A stretch of 6,080 nucleotides of DNA from Candidatus Beckwithbacteria bacterium CG23_combo_of_CG06-09_8_20_14_all_47_9 (GCA_002772455.1 PCSQ01000078.1:2154-8233); one strand, 5' to 3'. Positions 1 to 5,990 are shown, counted from the stretch's first letter. A program made the numbers and translations. Notes: generated from the sequence alone by a model not told the origin.

Positions 1-309
1 TCTAGCCAGTTCAAAATACTCCCGGCAAAAACCCTGATCATCATATTTGGTCGAATCGGCAATTATTTGCTGGGCCAAATCGTTAATTTTATCCATTAAT
101 TTCTTCGCCTCGTTAACGTCATGTTCCAAAATTATCACTCCGTCTTTAGGCAGATCAGCTTTACTCTTACCGATTAAACCGGTAAACGAATCGCCAAATT
201 TAACTAAATGATCGACTTGAGTGGAACCATGAAAATCCTGGGGATATTTTAACAGCGGTAAAACATCCAATTTTTCCCCTGGTTTAGCGCTAATAATTTG
301 GTATTTCAT
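1..309 (-). CDS. Unrecognised protein, N-terminal 103 residues (cut by window edge)
   Basis: The minus-strand frame from the ATG at 309-307 stays open to base 1, giving 103 residues that begin MKYQIISAKPGEKLDVL and end at the window edge in REYFELAR; the C-terminus is missing. Its start overlaps the pyrF stop as ATGA (4 bp), the same junction as between pyrE and pyrF, so it is probably co-translated as the last visible gene of the pyrimidine operon. No Shine-Dalgarno is visible, which also points to coupling. I see no signal peptide, membrane segment or catalytic motif that I recognise. The chain is soluble-looking, with a central DGVIILEHDVNEAKKLMDKI stretch that looks like a strand followed by an amphipathic helix. 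Function is unknown; a role in nucleotide metabolism is suggested only by position. Confidence 0.65.
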   Translation of the reverse strand, partial: MKYQIISAKPGEKLDVLPLLKYPQDFHGSTQVDHLVKFGDSFTGLIGKSKADLPKDGVIILEHDVNEAKKLMDKINDLAQQIIADSTKYDDQGFCREYFELAR

Positions 310-1043
310 CGGTATTTATTTATTTCGTCTCGCAGTTTCAGGGCTTCGGCCCGGGAATTGGCACTAAAAATTATCCCGCGGGAAGAGTTGATAATCATCC
401 CGGCTTTGGTCGAATTCAAACCGGCTTTAACGGTTTTGGCCACATCACCGCCTTGGGTACCAATGCCCGGGACCAATAAAGTCATCTCGCCGACGATTTT
501 TCTAATTTGAGCTAATTCTTCCGGGTAAGTCGCCCCAACCACTAACAGACAGTTATTATTTTTATTCCAATTTTTCGCTACATTAGTGGCCACTTTTTCC
601 CAGACAAAATCCTGAAACTCGCCGCTACCGGGGTTAGAAGTTTTGCACAAAAGAATAATCCCTTTGTCCTTTTGGTCTAAAAACAGCTGGAGCGCTTCCC
701 GGCCAAAATAAGGATTGACCGTGACCGCGTCGAATTTTAACTCGTCAAAAATTGCCGTGACGTAACCGTTATTAGTGTTGCCTATGTCCGCCCGTTTAGC
801 GTCAGCAATCGTAATAACTTCCGGGTACTTTGCCCGTAAATAATCTACCGTTTTTTGCAAATTCTCCCAGCCCTTACTTCCCAAAGCCTCGTAAAAGGCA
901 AAATTAGGTTTGTAGGCACAAACCAAATCGTGCGTCTGATCAATGATTTTTTGATTAAACTCAAGCTCGCCCTGATCCAACCCCACGCACACCAGTGAAT
1001 TATTTTTTTTGACGATATTATCCAATTTTTCCTGAAAGTTCAT
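306..1043 (-). CDS. pyrF: Orotidine 5'-phosphate decarboxylase (type 2-like)
   Basis: Catalyses the last step of UMP synthesis, OMP to UMP plus CO2, in the cytoplasm. The 245-residue TIM-barrel sequence carries the family's catalytic motif DAKRADIGNT at residues 81-90, with the Asp81/Lys83/Asp86 charge network expected around the carboxylate. Other matching signatures are GLD at 21-23, AYKPNFAFYE at 43-52 (Lys45 as substrate-binding lysine), the phosphate-loop segment VPGIGTQGGD at 191-200 and SSRGI at 220-224. The DAKRxDIGxT form with the AYKPN block is typical of the longer, type 2 PyrF proteins, so length and motifs agree with a full gene. The start ATG overlaps the pyrE stop as ATGA with no evident Shine-Dalgarno, and the stop overlaps the next gene in the same way. 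Function is certain from the motifs; the subtype is inference. Confidence 0.96.
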   Translation of the reverse strand: MNFQEKLDNIVKKNNSLVCVGLDQGELEFNQKIIDQTHDLVCAYKPNFAFYEALGSKGWENLQKTVDYLRAKYPEVITIADAKRADIGNTNNGYVTAIFDELKFDAVTVNPYFGREALQLFLDQKDKGIILLCKTSNPGSGEFQDFVWEKVATNVAKNWNKNNNCLLVVGATYPEELAQIRKIVGEMTLLVPGIGTQGGDVAKTVKAGLNSTKAGMIINSSRGIIFSANSRAEALKLRDEINKYR

Positions 1044-1669
1044 TTTTTGGCTTTTTTAGCTAAATATTCCTTGCCATGACCTAATTCAGTATTTATCGGC
1101 CGATTTTGTTTACAAAGCGGACAATCTTTTTCGTCATAGGCATCGGACTGAAAAACATCTAGTGATTGAAAGGGGGCGCCGATAACCTTGGCGGTAACGT
1201 GTGCCTGGTCACGATTAACCATTACACAAACACCCACAACCTTACCTCCGCAAGCTTTAACGCTTCTAACGGTTTTACTGACCGACCCCCCAGTTGTAGT
1301 AAAGTCTTCCACCACTAACACTTTCTTGCCGCCCACTAATTTATCGTAACCTCTTTTGAAAACTTGATTATTCTCCCCGTCTTTCTCGCTAAAACCGCCT
1401 AATATCTCCTGTTTTTTCAGCAGAGTTAAATGGTGGGCAGTCCATTGAGATAAAATAATCCCCCCCATTGCCGGACCGATAACCACTCCAACATTCTTAT
1501 TCTTGTATTTTTCAGCAATCATTTTTCCTATTTTCGATACTTCCAGGGTGTGAGGATATAAAGCGTCCTTATTCAAATATTTACTGCTGTGTTTTCCCGA
1601 GGTTAAAACAATATGGCTATTTGTAGTAATAGCCCCCACTTTTTTCAGAATATCGACTACTTTACCCAT
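1040..1669 (-). CDS. pyrE: Orotate phosphoribosyltransferase
   Basis: Joins orotate to PRPP to give OMP and pyrophosphate, the step before PyrF. The 209-residue protein has the type I phosphoribosyltransferase PRPP loop VLVVEDFTTTGGSV at residues 117-130 (acidic pair Glu121-Asp122), preceded by the GPAMGG strand-loop at 65-70. The N-terminal hood segment LTSGKHSSKYLNKDALYPH (22-40) matches the orotate-binding region of PyrE, where SGxHSxxY is characteristic. The C-terminal block with CPLC at 183-186 and PINTELGHGKEYL at 191-203 is shared by a subset of bacterial and archaeal-type PyrE proteins. The start is 9 nt after the stop of the small zinc-protein gene, with only a weak AGAAG-like ribosome site, and the stop overlaps pyrF by 4 bp. 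The protein looks complete. Confidence 0.96.
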   Translation of the reverse strand: MGKVVDILKKVGAITTNSHIVLTSGKHSSKYLNKDALYPHTLEVSKIGKMIAEKYKNKNVGVVIGPAMGGIILSQWTAHHLTLLKKQEILGGFSEKDGENNQVFKRGYDKLVGGKKVLVVEDFTTTGGSVSKTVRSVKACGGKVVGVCVMVNRDQAHVTAKVIGAPFQSLDVFQSDAYDEKDCPLCKQNRPINTELGHGKEYLAKKAKK

Positions 1670-1678
1670 AAATTTCTT

Positions 1679-1957
1679 CTAATTTGTAATTGGTTTAAAT
1701 AATAAATCATAGTATCTATCGGTTTCAGCCACCTCTCGCATGTTCGGCACGCAACTATCGCATACGTAACTTGCGCCGTAAGGAAAATTTGTTTCATGAG
1801 TCGAACTCAATAATATCACTTTATTGATCGGGTTTTTGCTGCTGCAAATTTTGCACTTCCTGCCTTGATAGCCGCCTTCCTGTATATACCATTCTATTGG
1901 CTCTCTTTGATTACAAGCAGCAATGTGTATCAAAGTTTTTTTTAATTGTTCACCCAT
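1679..1957 (-). CDS. Small putative zinc-binding protein in the pyr operon
   Basis: This 92-residue protein is not one I can name. It has two CxxC knuckles, CKIC at residues 35-38 and CDSC at 66-69, separated by 27 residues, the spacing of a zinc ribbon; an extra Cys15 lies near the N-terminus. Between the knuckles is a stretch of probable beta structure (NKVILLSSTH), and the tail is charged and helix-like (MREVAETDRYYDLLF). There is no signal peptide or membrane segment. The gene starts inside the end of pyrD (8 bp overlap) and ends 9 nt before pyrE, so it is almost certainly expressed with them. The overlaps, the cysteine pairs and its fixed place between two pathway enzymes support a real gene. 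Possible roles are a partner of PyrD or PyrE, or a nucleic-acid-binding regulator; none is shown by the sequence. Confidence 0.75.
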   Translation of the reverse strand: MGEQLKKTLIHIAACNQREPIEWYIQEGGYQGRKCKICSSKNPINKVILLSSTHETNFPYGASYVCDSCVPNMREVAETDRYYDLLFKPITN

Positions 1958-2870
1958 GCGCTTTCCCGACTAATACTTCTAATTTGTTAATTTTATTTTC
2001 GGCCATGTACTTTAATAAATCGGCTTTGATCTTATTGTAAATCCCGAAACCATGCCGGTACCAGGCAGAACCGACACCAACCAAAGTCGCCCCGGCCAGC
2101 ATCATTTCCACGACATCATTGGCCGTTTCCACTCCGCCCATGCCCAAAATCGGGCATTTAACGCTGTTGTAAATTTCCCAAACACAGCGCACCGCCACCG
2201 GCCGGATGCCGGGTCCGGAAACCCCACCGACCAAATTTCCCAGCATTGGTTTTTTCCGCCTTATATCAATCACCATACCCGGACCGACGGTATTAATGGC
2301 ACTGATCGCGTCGGCGCCTTCGGCTTCGGCCGCTTTGGCCACCTCGCCGATGTTATTAACATTAGGGCTTAACTTAGCCAAAATTTTTGTCTCTTTTTTC
2401 AAAGCCTGGCGAACAGCTTTCACGGCCGCGGCAGTTGATTCCGCCCCCATCCCTAAAGGCTGGCCCAGTTCATCGACCGTATTGGGGCACGATAAATTGA
2501 GCTCAACCATGGCCGGGTTAATTTTTTCGACTTCTTTGGCTAAATAAACAAAGTCGGCTACTTTGACAGCAAATACCGAGGCAATTACCGGAATGGTGGT
2601 CTCTTTAACAAACTTGGCCCACTCACCCACACCGACCTTAATGCCCGGATTGCGCAAGCCCACAGAATTTAAAATGCCGTGGTCGTACTTGACTACCCGA
2701 GGCAGTGGATTACCTTCCCGCGGTTCCCTGGTCATAGACTTAGTAGTAATCCCCCCTAAGCCATTTTTTTCCGCTTGGTAATGTGCCGAGACTTCCTGTA
2801 AAATCCCTGACGGCATCACTAGCGGATTAGCAAAATCAACTTCTAAAAATTTTACGTTTAGTGCCGGCAT
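1950..2870 (-). CDS. pyrD: Dihydroorotate dehydrogenase, class 1 (1B-like)
   Basis: Oxidises dihydroorotate to orotate with FMN, feeding PyrE. The 306-residue TIM barrel shows the expected signatures: KSMTREPREGNPLPRV at residues 44-59, NSVGLRNPG at 68-76, the catalytic loop NLSCPN at 125-130 with Cys128 as base, AKLSPN at 165-170, INTVG at 192-196, GGVSGPGIRPVA at 215-226 and GMGGVETANDVVEMMLAGA at 243-261. The Cys rather than Ser in the loop, and the absence of an N-terminal membrane helix, make it class 1, not the quinone-linked class 2. Overall it resembles the 1B catalytic subunit, which normally pairs with the iron-sulfur/FAD subunit PyrK; no pyrK is seen here. The segment after SCPN (TVDELGQPLGMG) differs from the usual VKxGGxAFG loop. 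The start overlaps the preceding gene by 13 bp and has GGAGAA just upstream. Confidence 0.95.
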   Translation of the reverse strand: MPALNVKFLEVDFANPLVMPSGILQEVSAHYQAEKNGLGGITTKSMTREPREGNPLPRVVKYDHGILNSVGLRNPGIKVGVGEWAKFVKETTIPVIASVFAVKVADFVYLAKEVEKINPAMVELNLSCPNTVDELGQPLGMGAESTAAAVKAVRQALKKETKILAKLSPNVNNIGEVAKAAEAEGADAISAINTVGPGMVIDIRRKKPMLGNLVGGVSGPGIRPVAVRCVWEIYNSVKCPILGMGGVETANDVVEMMLAGATLVGVGSAWYRHGFGIYNKIKADLLKYMAENKINKLEVLVGKAHG

Positions 2871-4348
2871 AAATTCTCCATTAACATCTTAGCCATAGGC
2901 AAATCGGTAATCAAGGAGATCCCAGCTTCGGCCGCCGTCCGGCGGATTAACTTGCCGTCGGTTAACTCGTCTTTCCGACCGACCGCCTGCTGAGGAATGT
3001 TAATCACAATGTCAAATAGACCTTTGGCCATCAAATCGCTGATGTTGGGTTTTTGCCCGACTTCGGAAATTTTATACACCAGAGCGGTTTTAACCCCATT
3101 GGCCAATAAAAACTGATGGGTTTTACCGGTGGCGTGCAAAATAAAGTTCGGCTTTTTGGCTAAAGCTTTAATTTGCGGCAGGAGCGATTTCTTATCTGCC
3201 GGCCGGCCGATGGTTAACAACACCTGTTTTTTCTCCCCGCCAAACAAAGCCGCTTTACCGTAATGCTTAACATTCCAATCCTGAGACTGACGGTTAAGCA
3301 AAGAAAACAACGACACGTTCCGGATATCGCTTTCGCCGAAAATAAACTGCATGACCCGTTCATTACCGATGCCATAACCGGCATGCGGGTTGGTTTTTTG
3401 ACTTTTGATAATCTTTAAATACCACTCAAAATCCCGATACGTCCCGCCGCGCTCCAGATGCAGCCGGTACATCGTCGAGGTCAACAACCGCTGGTCTAAT
3501 TTTTTAAAATCGTGCTCGCGAACCGCCGAGCCGGTACTTTCGCCGCTGTAAGGCAGGATCAAATCCGCGGACAAAACCACCCGCGGGTCTTTTTGACTAA
3601 CTTTCATATTAAAAAACTTAATCTCCTTCGGGTAACGCATAATAAATACCGGTAGTTCCTGGCCGGATTTATTTAGCAATTTCACCACCATTTGTTCGTG
3701 ATTGGCTTTTAAGTCGTCGCCGAATTTAAGCGATTTAAAACCGTTTTGGTTCAACAGCTTCACCGCGTCTTCATAATTAATCTTTAAAAAATTACTATTA
3801 ACAACGGTTTCCAATTTGGTCGCATCCCGACGATAAACATTTTTTAAAACCGATTTATTGGTTTTTAAAACTTCTCTTACCATACCCTGAATGGCTTTTT
3901 GAATATGTCTTAATAACTCGGTAAACATGATTTCTTCATCGTAATTTTTCCGGGTCATTTTTAACCGGGTCGAGTCAAACTCTTCTTCGGTTAAACGAAA
4001 TTGACGTAAATGCCGCTCGTCCTCAATTTCCTCGTCCCTACCGGAATGGATCACGGTATAAACTCCAGGGAAAGATTGAAGTGCTTGCTCTAAAGATAAT
4101 TGGCCCGTCTGGGTAAAAAATAAAGGAATCTCCCAGCGGTTGCCGACTTTAAATAAAGTATCTACATTTTCGCAGGCGCCGGTAATCCCCACCATTTCCG
4201 GAACGTCGACATAAGTCAAACCCGAGTTTTGATAATTACTTCTCGCCCCCTCATTTAAGCTTTCGTTAATCTTTGCCAGATTGGCAAAGTGATCGTCGTA
4301 ACCGATCGCGAATTTTTTCCCTTGTACTGTCATTTTTACTTTATCCAT
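2858..4348 (-). CDS. AsnRS-like ligase core fused to a CPSase-type MGS domain
   Basis: A two-part, 496-residue cytoplasmic protein heading the pyr operon. Residues about 44-350 match the class II catalytic core of asparaginyl-tRNA synthetase: TGQLSLE at 81-87, motif 2 with Arg104 and RHLRQF at 112-117, YPKEIKFFNMK at 239-249, GSAVREHD at 273-280 (Arg277), and motif 3 PHAGYGIGNERV at 321-332 with Arg331. The N-terminal OB-fold anticodon domain of real AsnRS is missing, so it should not charge tRNA; similar stand-alone cores (archaeal AsnRS-related asparagine synthetase, bacterial AsnA) make asparagine from aspartate, ATP and ammonia. Residues about 374-493 form a methylglyoxal-synthase-like domain as at the C-terminus of carbamoyl-phosphate synthetase: ATGKT at 406-410, YKISE at 425-429, NISDLMAKGLFDIVINIP at 435-452, GKLIRRTAAEAGISLITDLP at 465-484. 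That domain binds UMP or other effectors in CarB. I infer an amide- or amino-acid-activating enzyme under pyrimidine control; the substrate is unproven. Confidence 0.88.
   Translation of the reverse strand: MDKVKMTVQGKKFAIGYDDHFANLAKINESLNEGARSNYQNSGLTYVDVPEMVGITGACENVDTLFKVGNRWEIPLFFTQTGQLSLEQALQSFPGVYTVIHSGRDEEIEDERHLRQFRLTEEEFDSTRLKMTRKNYDEEIMFTELLRHIQKAIQGMVREVLKTNKSVLKNVYRRDATKLETVVNSNFLKINYEDAVKLLNQNGFKSLKFGDDLKANHEQMVVKLLNKSGQELPVFIMRYPKEIKFFNMKVSQKDPRVVLSADLILPYSGESTGSAVREHDFKKLDQRLLTSTMYRLHLERGGTYRDFEWYLKIIKSQKTNPHAGYGIGNERVMQFIFGESDIRNVSLFSLLNRQSQDWNVKHYGKAALFGGEKKQVLLTIGRPADKKSLLPQIKALAKKPNFILHATGKTHQFLLANGVKTALVYKISEVGQKPNISDLMAKGLFDIVINIPQQAVGRKDELTDGKLIRRTAAEAGISLITDLPMAKMLMENLCRH
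2870..3229 (-). other. MGS-like allosteric domain within the fusion protein
   Basis: Codes for residues about 374-493 of the fusion. The order of elements follows the C-terminal regulatory domain of carbamoyl-phosphate synthetase large subunit: first strand VLLTIG, a phosphate-binding ATGKT loop, a YKISE...NISDLM stretch equivalent to NKVHEGRPHIQDRI of CarB, a VINIP strand, and IRRTAAEAGISLITDLPMAKML equivalent to the [22 protein letters not shown] region. In enzymes with this domain it binds nucleotides (UMP, IMP) or metabolites. The boundary with the catalytic core is approximate. Confidence 0.8.
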
Positions 4349-4352
4349 TTTG

Positions 4353-4359
4353 CCTCCTT
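4353..4359 (-). promoter_or_regulatory. Strong Shine-Dalgarno of the fusion gene
   Basis: AAGGAGG on the minus strand, four bases before the ATG at 4348. It is the best ribosome site in the window and fixes this start over the in-frame Met6. The flanking GCCT and AGGC could pair in a four-base-pair stem that would partly mask it, but that stem is weak. Confidence 0.85.
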
Positions 4360-4365
4360 AAGGCT

Positions 4366-4390
4366 AAAAAAATCCCGCTCTCGCGGGATT
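4366..4390 (-). terminator. Terminator-like hairpin in the pyr operon leader (candidate attenuator)
   Basis: Perfect 8-bp stem AATCCCGC / GCGGGATT around a GAGA tetraloop, followed on the minus strand by a run of T (ATTTTTTTAGCC), the shape of an intrinsic terminator. It ends about 7 nt before the Shine-Dalgarno of the fusion gene, so no promoter can fit between it and the gene; any transcript of the pyr operon must pass it. It is therefore either an attenuator or a 5' stabilising hairpin, unless it is simply a second terminator for the upstream operon that is read through. Confidence 0.75.
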
Positions 4391-4396
4391 AATTAA

Positions 4397-4426
4397 TTAA
4401 TATTTTTTTGTTCTTGGCTTTGATAA
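4397..4426 (-). promoter_or_regulatory. Weak candidate promoter for the pyr operon
   Basis: TTATCA (4426-4421) and TATTAA (4402-4397) are separated by 18 nt; each matches four of six consensus bases. It lies between the terminator of the upstream operon and the leader hairpin, in a very AT-rich stretch, which is where the pyr promoter should be. Transcription would begin near 4390, at the foot of the hairpin. The AT-richness makes chance matches likely. Confidence 0.3.
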
Positions 4427-4442
4427 AAAGTCTATTTTTCAT

Positions 4443-4470
4443 AAAAAATCCAGAGCTTGGGGCTCTGGGA
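4443..4470 (-). terminator. Intrinsic terminator of the AbiE-type operon
   Basis: Minus-strand stem CCAGAGC / GCTCTGG (7 bp, plus a possible wobble pair at the base) with a five-base loop, followed by ATTTTTTAT. It starts about 30 nt after the stop of the AbiEii gene, in the right orientation, and separates the toxin-antitoxin operon from the pyr operon. Confidence 0.85.
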
Positions 4471-4499
4471 GTTAAAAATACCAAAATTCTAATTTAATG

Positions 4500-5324
4500 T
4501 CAACTACCAATTTTATAAAACTCCCCGTATCGCTCAAACCACTCCTTAAAATTCTTCACCCACTCTTCCACAAAAATCGGCTCGTCAAACAGCGGTTTTA
4601 AATCAATCAATAGATCTTCCTGCCGCACGGTTTTGATTTTTCTGGCCAAAGCCAGCATCGCTGTTTTCAGCGTATACGGCTTCTTACCGTCTTTGGCCAA
4701 TTTAATTTCGTTTGGCATAATCTGCTTTTGCATAAACCAGATTAAATCAAAATAATCCCGGCCTTTTATCCTCGTTCTTTCCAAACAAGCAATAATTTTC
4801 CCGGCGAATAAACTGGCTTCGTCAAAGTGTTTGATTACCATCGTCCGGCCGTGACGCAAAACCGGCGTTTGCTTAATCGTTTTTTCCTGGTGGTGCCGGC
4901 TGACTTCAATTTTCAAATGCAGTTTCTCCGACTGAAGCGGCGATAAACCCAATTCTTTCATTACCGGCAGCCGCACTGTCCAACGGGCAATTCCCAATTC
5001 GCCTTTCTGACAATGAACATCCACTCCGTCAATCTTTAATTCATGCTTGGTAAAATTAACCAAATCCTCCGCCAATTTATCCAAATTTATACCGGCGCTA
5101 TTATCTAAATCAATATCTTCGGAAATTCTGGCCAAATCATAAATTACCCGGTTACAGGTGCCGCCGTAAAAAATCAGCCGCCGGTAATTTTTATGATTAT
5201 AAATAAAATATAAGAAATGAGAAATAAAAAAATCTTTCGCCAAAATTCGCCTAAAATCATCACTGACCCTGCCATATAACGAGCTGTGAATTAACTCATT
5301 AATCTGGCTGGTAATTATGCCCAT
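4500..5324 (-). CDS. AbiEii-family nucleotidyltransferase toxin
   Basis: Predicted toxin of a type IV toxin-antitoxin pair. The 274-residue protein has the four motif regions of AbiEii/DUF1814-type nucleotidyltransferases: GGTCNR at residues 54-59 followed by SEDIDL at 68-73 (metal-binding Asp70 and Asp72), LHLKIEVSR at 135-143 as third motif with Glu140, and the late helical motif with Lys176 and KGRDYFDL at 187-194. Characterised members use NTP to modify tRNA or otherwise bind GTP, causing reversible growth arrest and, in some systems, phage abortive infection. No signal peptide or membrane segment is visible. The start ATG lies within the end of the antitoxin gene (10 bp overlap) with only a weak AAAAG purine run upstream, so expression is coupled to the antitoxin. 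All key residues are present, so it is probably active. Its actual target cannot be read from sequence. Confidence 0.88.
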   Translation of the reverse strand: MGIITSQINELIHSSLYGRVSDDFRRILAKDFFISHFLYFIYNHKNYRRLIFYGGTCNRVIYDLARISEDIDLDNSAGINLDKLAEDLVNFTKHELKIDGVDVHCQKGELGIARWTVRLPVMKELGLSPLQSEKLHLKIEVSRHHQEKTIKQTPVLRHGRTMVIKHFDEASLFAGKIIACLERTRIKGRDYFDLIWFMQKQIMPNEIKLAKDGKKPYTLKTAMLALARKIKTVRQEDLLIDLKPLFDEPIFVEEWVKNFKEWFERYGEFYKIGS

Positions 5325-5953
5325 ATCTTTTCTTTTAAATTATCAGCAATCCGTTCCATTTTCGGCGATCCGGATTCTTCCGTCAACCGGAAAAACTCCG
5401 CTTTCATAGTTTTATCCCATTCTTCCAAGTTTAGTCGTTCGTCTTCCGCCAAATCAAAATCTTTATTTTTAAGACCCGGATGTTCACTTCTAAAATAGAA
5501 AAAATCAAATAAAGCTTTCGGGGCCGTCGCCTCCTTACAGGTAATCCCGCTGAAGTTAGTTTCCGTGTAACTGTTAAACAACTTTTCCTGAATATGAAAA
5601 TAATGAAAATTGCCCAGCTTATTACTAACGGAGCGGGTGTGTTTTAGGCTTGCCGCCGTCACCAAGTAAATTCCCTCGGTCATAACTCCATATTTCTGCA
5701 ATACCCATACTCCGGTTAAATAGCTATGCGGCTGGACAATTACCGCCACCATCGCCGTAAAATCAAGGCTATTCTTGTTCTGGAGCCAAAACTCGCGCGT
5801 CATGTAATAACCCCGTTTAATCCTTAAAACCTTACCTAATTCTTCCTGCCGGGATAATAATAGCCTGGTTGAAGCCATCGAACCACTGATTAACTGGTTC
5901 ACTGCCTGAATCGTAAAATAAGGCAAATGTGCCAATTGTTCTAAACTTTTCAT
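5315..5953 (-). CDS. AbiEi-like antitoxin and transcriptional autorepressor
   Basis: First gene of the toxin-antitoxin operon; 212 residues. The N-terminus (about 1-55) is a winged helix-turn-helix: a helix around FTIQAVNQL, a recognition helix region STRLLLSRQEELG and a wing ending KRGYYM, the usual Lxxl-kxGlixRi-rGyY pattern of AbiEi proteins. The body matches the AbiEi antitoxin domain: PHSYLTGVWVLQKYGV at 75-90 (compare the S/L-hG block), IYLVTAASLKHTR at 95-107, YFHI at 118-121 and the conserved APKALFDFFYF at 144-154. In characterised systems this protein represses its own operon through inverted repeats and counters the toxin without stable binding (type IV). The inverted repeat at 5970-5990 fits that. 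The start is set by the ATG at 5953; no good Shine-Dalgarno precedes it. The homology is strong in pattern though the subfamily is inferred. Confidence 0.85.
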   Translation of the reverse strand: MKSLEQLAHLPYFTIQAVNQLISGSMASTRLLLSRQEELGKVLRIKRGYYMTREFWLQNKNSLDFTAMVAVIVQPHSYLTGVWVLQKYGVMTEGIYLVTAASLKHTRSVSNKLGNFHYFHIQEKLFNSYTETNFSGITCKEATAPKALFDFFYFRSEHPGLKNKDFDLAEDERLNLEEWDKTMKAEFFRLTEESGSPKMERIADNLKEKIWA

Positions 5954-5969
5954 AGTTTCTATGTCAGTT

Positions 5970-5990
5970 AATATACATTTTGTGTATATT
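5970..5990. promoter_or_regulatory. Candidate AbiEi operator (inverted repeat)
   Basis: Perfect 8-bp arms AATATACA and TGTATATT separated by five bases. It overlaps the last three bases of the -10 element and covers the expected transcription start, so a bound protein would block RNA polymerase. AbiEi antitoxins are known to repress their own promoters through inverted repeats, making the downstream-encoded winged-helix protein the likely ligand. Confidence 0.65.

Noticed and set aside
298..510. A 70-codon plus-strand frame opposite the end of pyrF
   Set aside because: It is the antisense of conserved PyrF codons and crosses the start of the next minus-strand gene; nothing supports its expression.
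2052..2781. Several open frames on the plus strand opposite pyrD
   Set aside because: They are proline- and histidine-rich or low in protein character, overlap each other and the firmly identified pyrD, and have no upstream signals.
1950..2870. Class 2 (membrane, quinone-linked) dihydroorotate dehydrogenase
   Set aside because: The catalytic loop has Cys (NLSCPN) rather than the Ser of class 2, and there is no N-terminal membrane helix.
2858..4348. A true asparaginyl-tRNA synthetase
   Set aside because: The OB-fold anticodon-binding domain is absent (only about 43 residues precede the core), a CPSase-type MGS domain is attached, and the gene sits in a pyr operon.
4391..4402. TTAA/TAAT tandem repeat (AATTAATTAATA) as an attachment or transposon target site
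   Set aside because: It is a short low-complexity AT run with no inverted repeats, target duplication or mobile-element gene nearby.
4349..4499. PyrR-type or other known riboswitch in the intergenic region
   Set aside because: Only two simple terminator hairpins and AT-rich spacer are visible; there is no recognisable PyrR binding loop, aptamer core or leader peptide frame.
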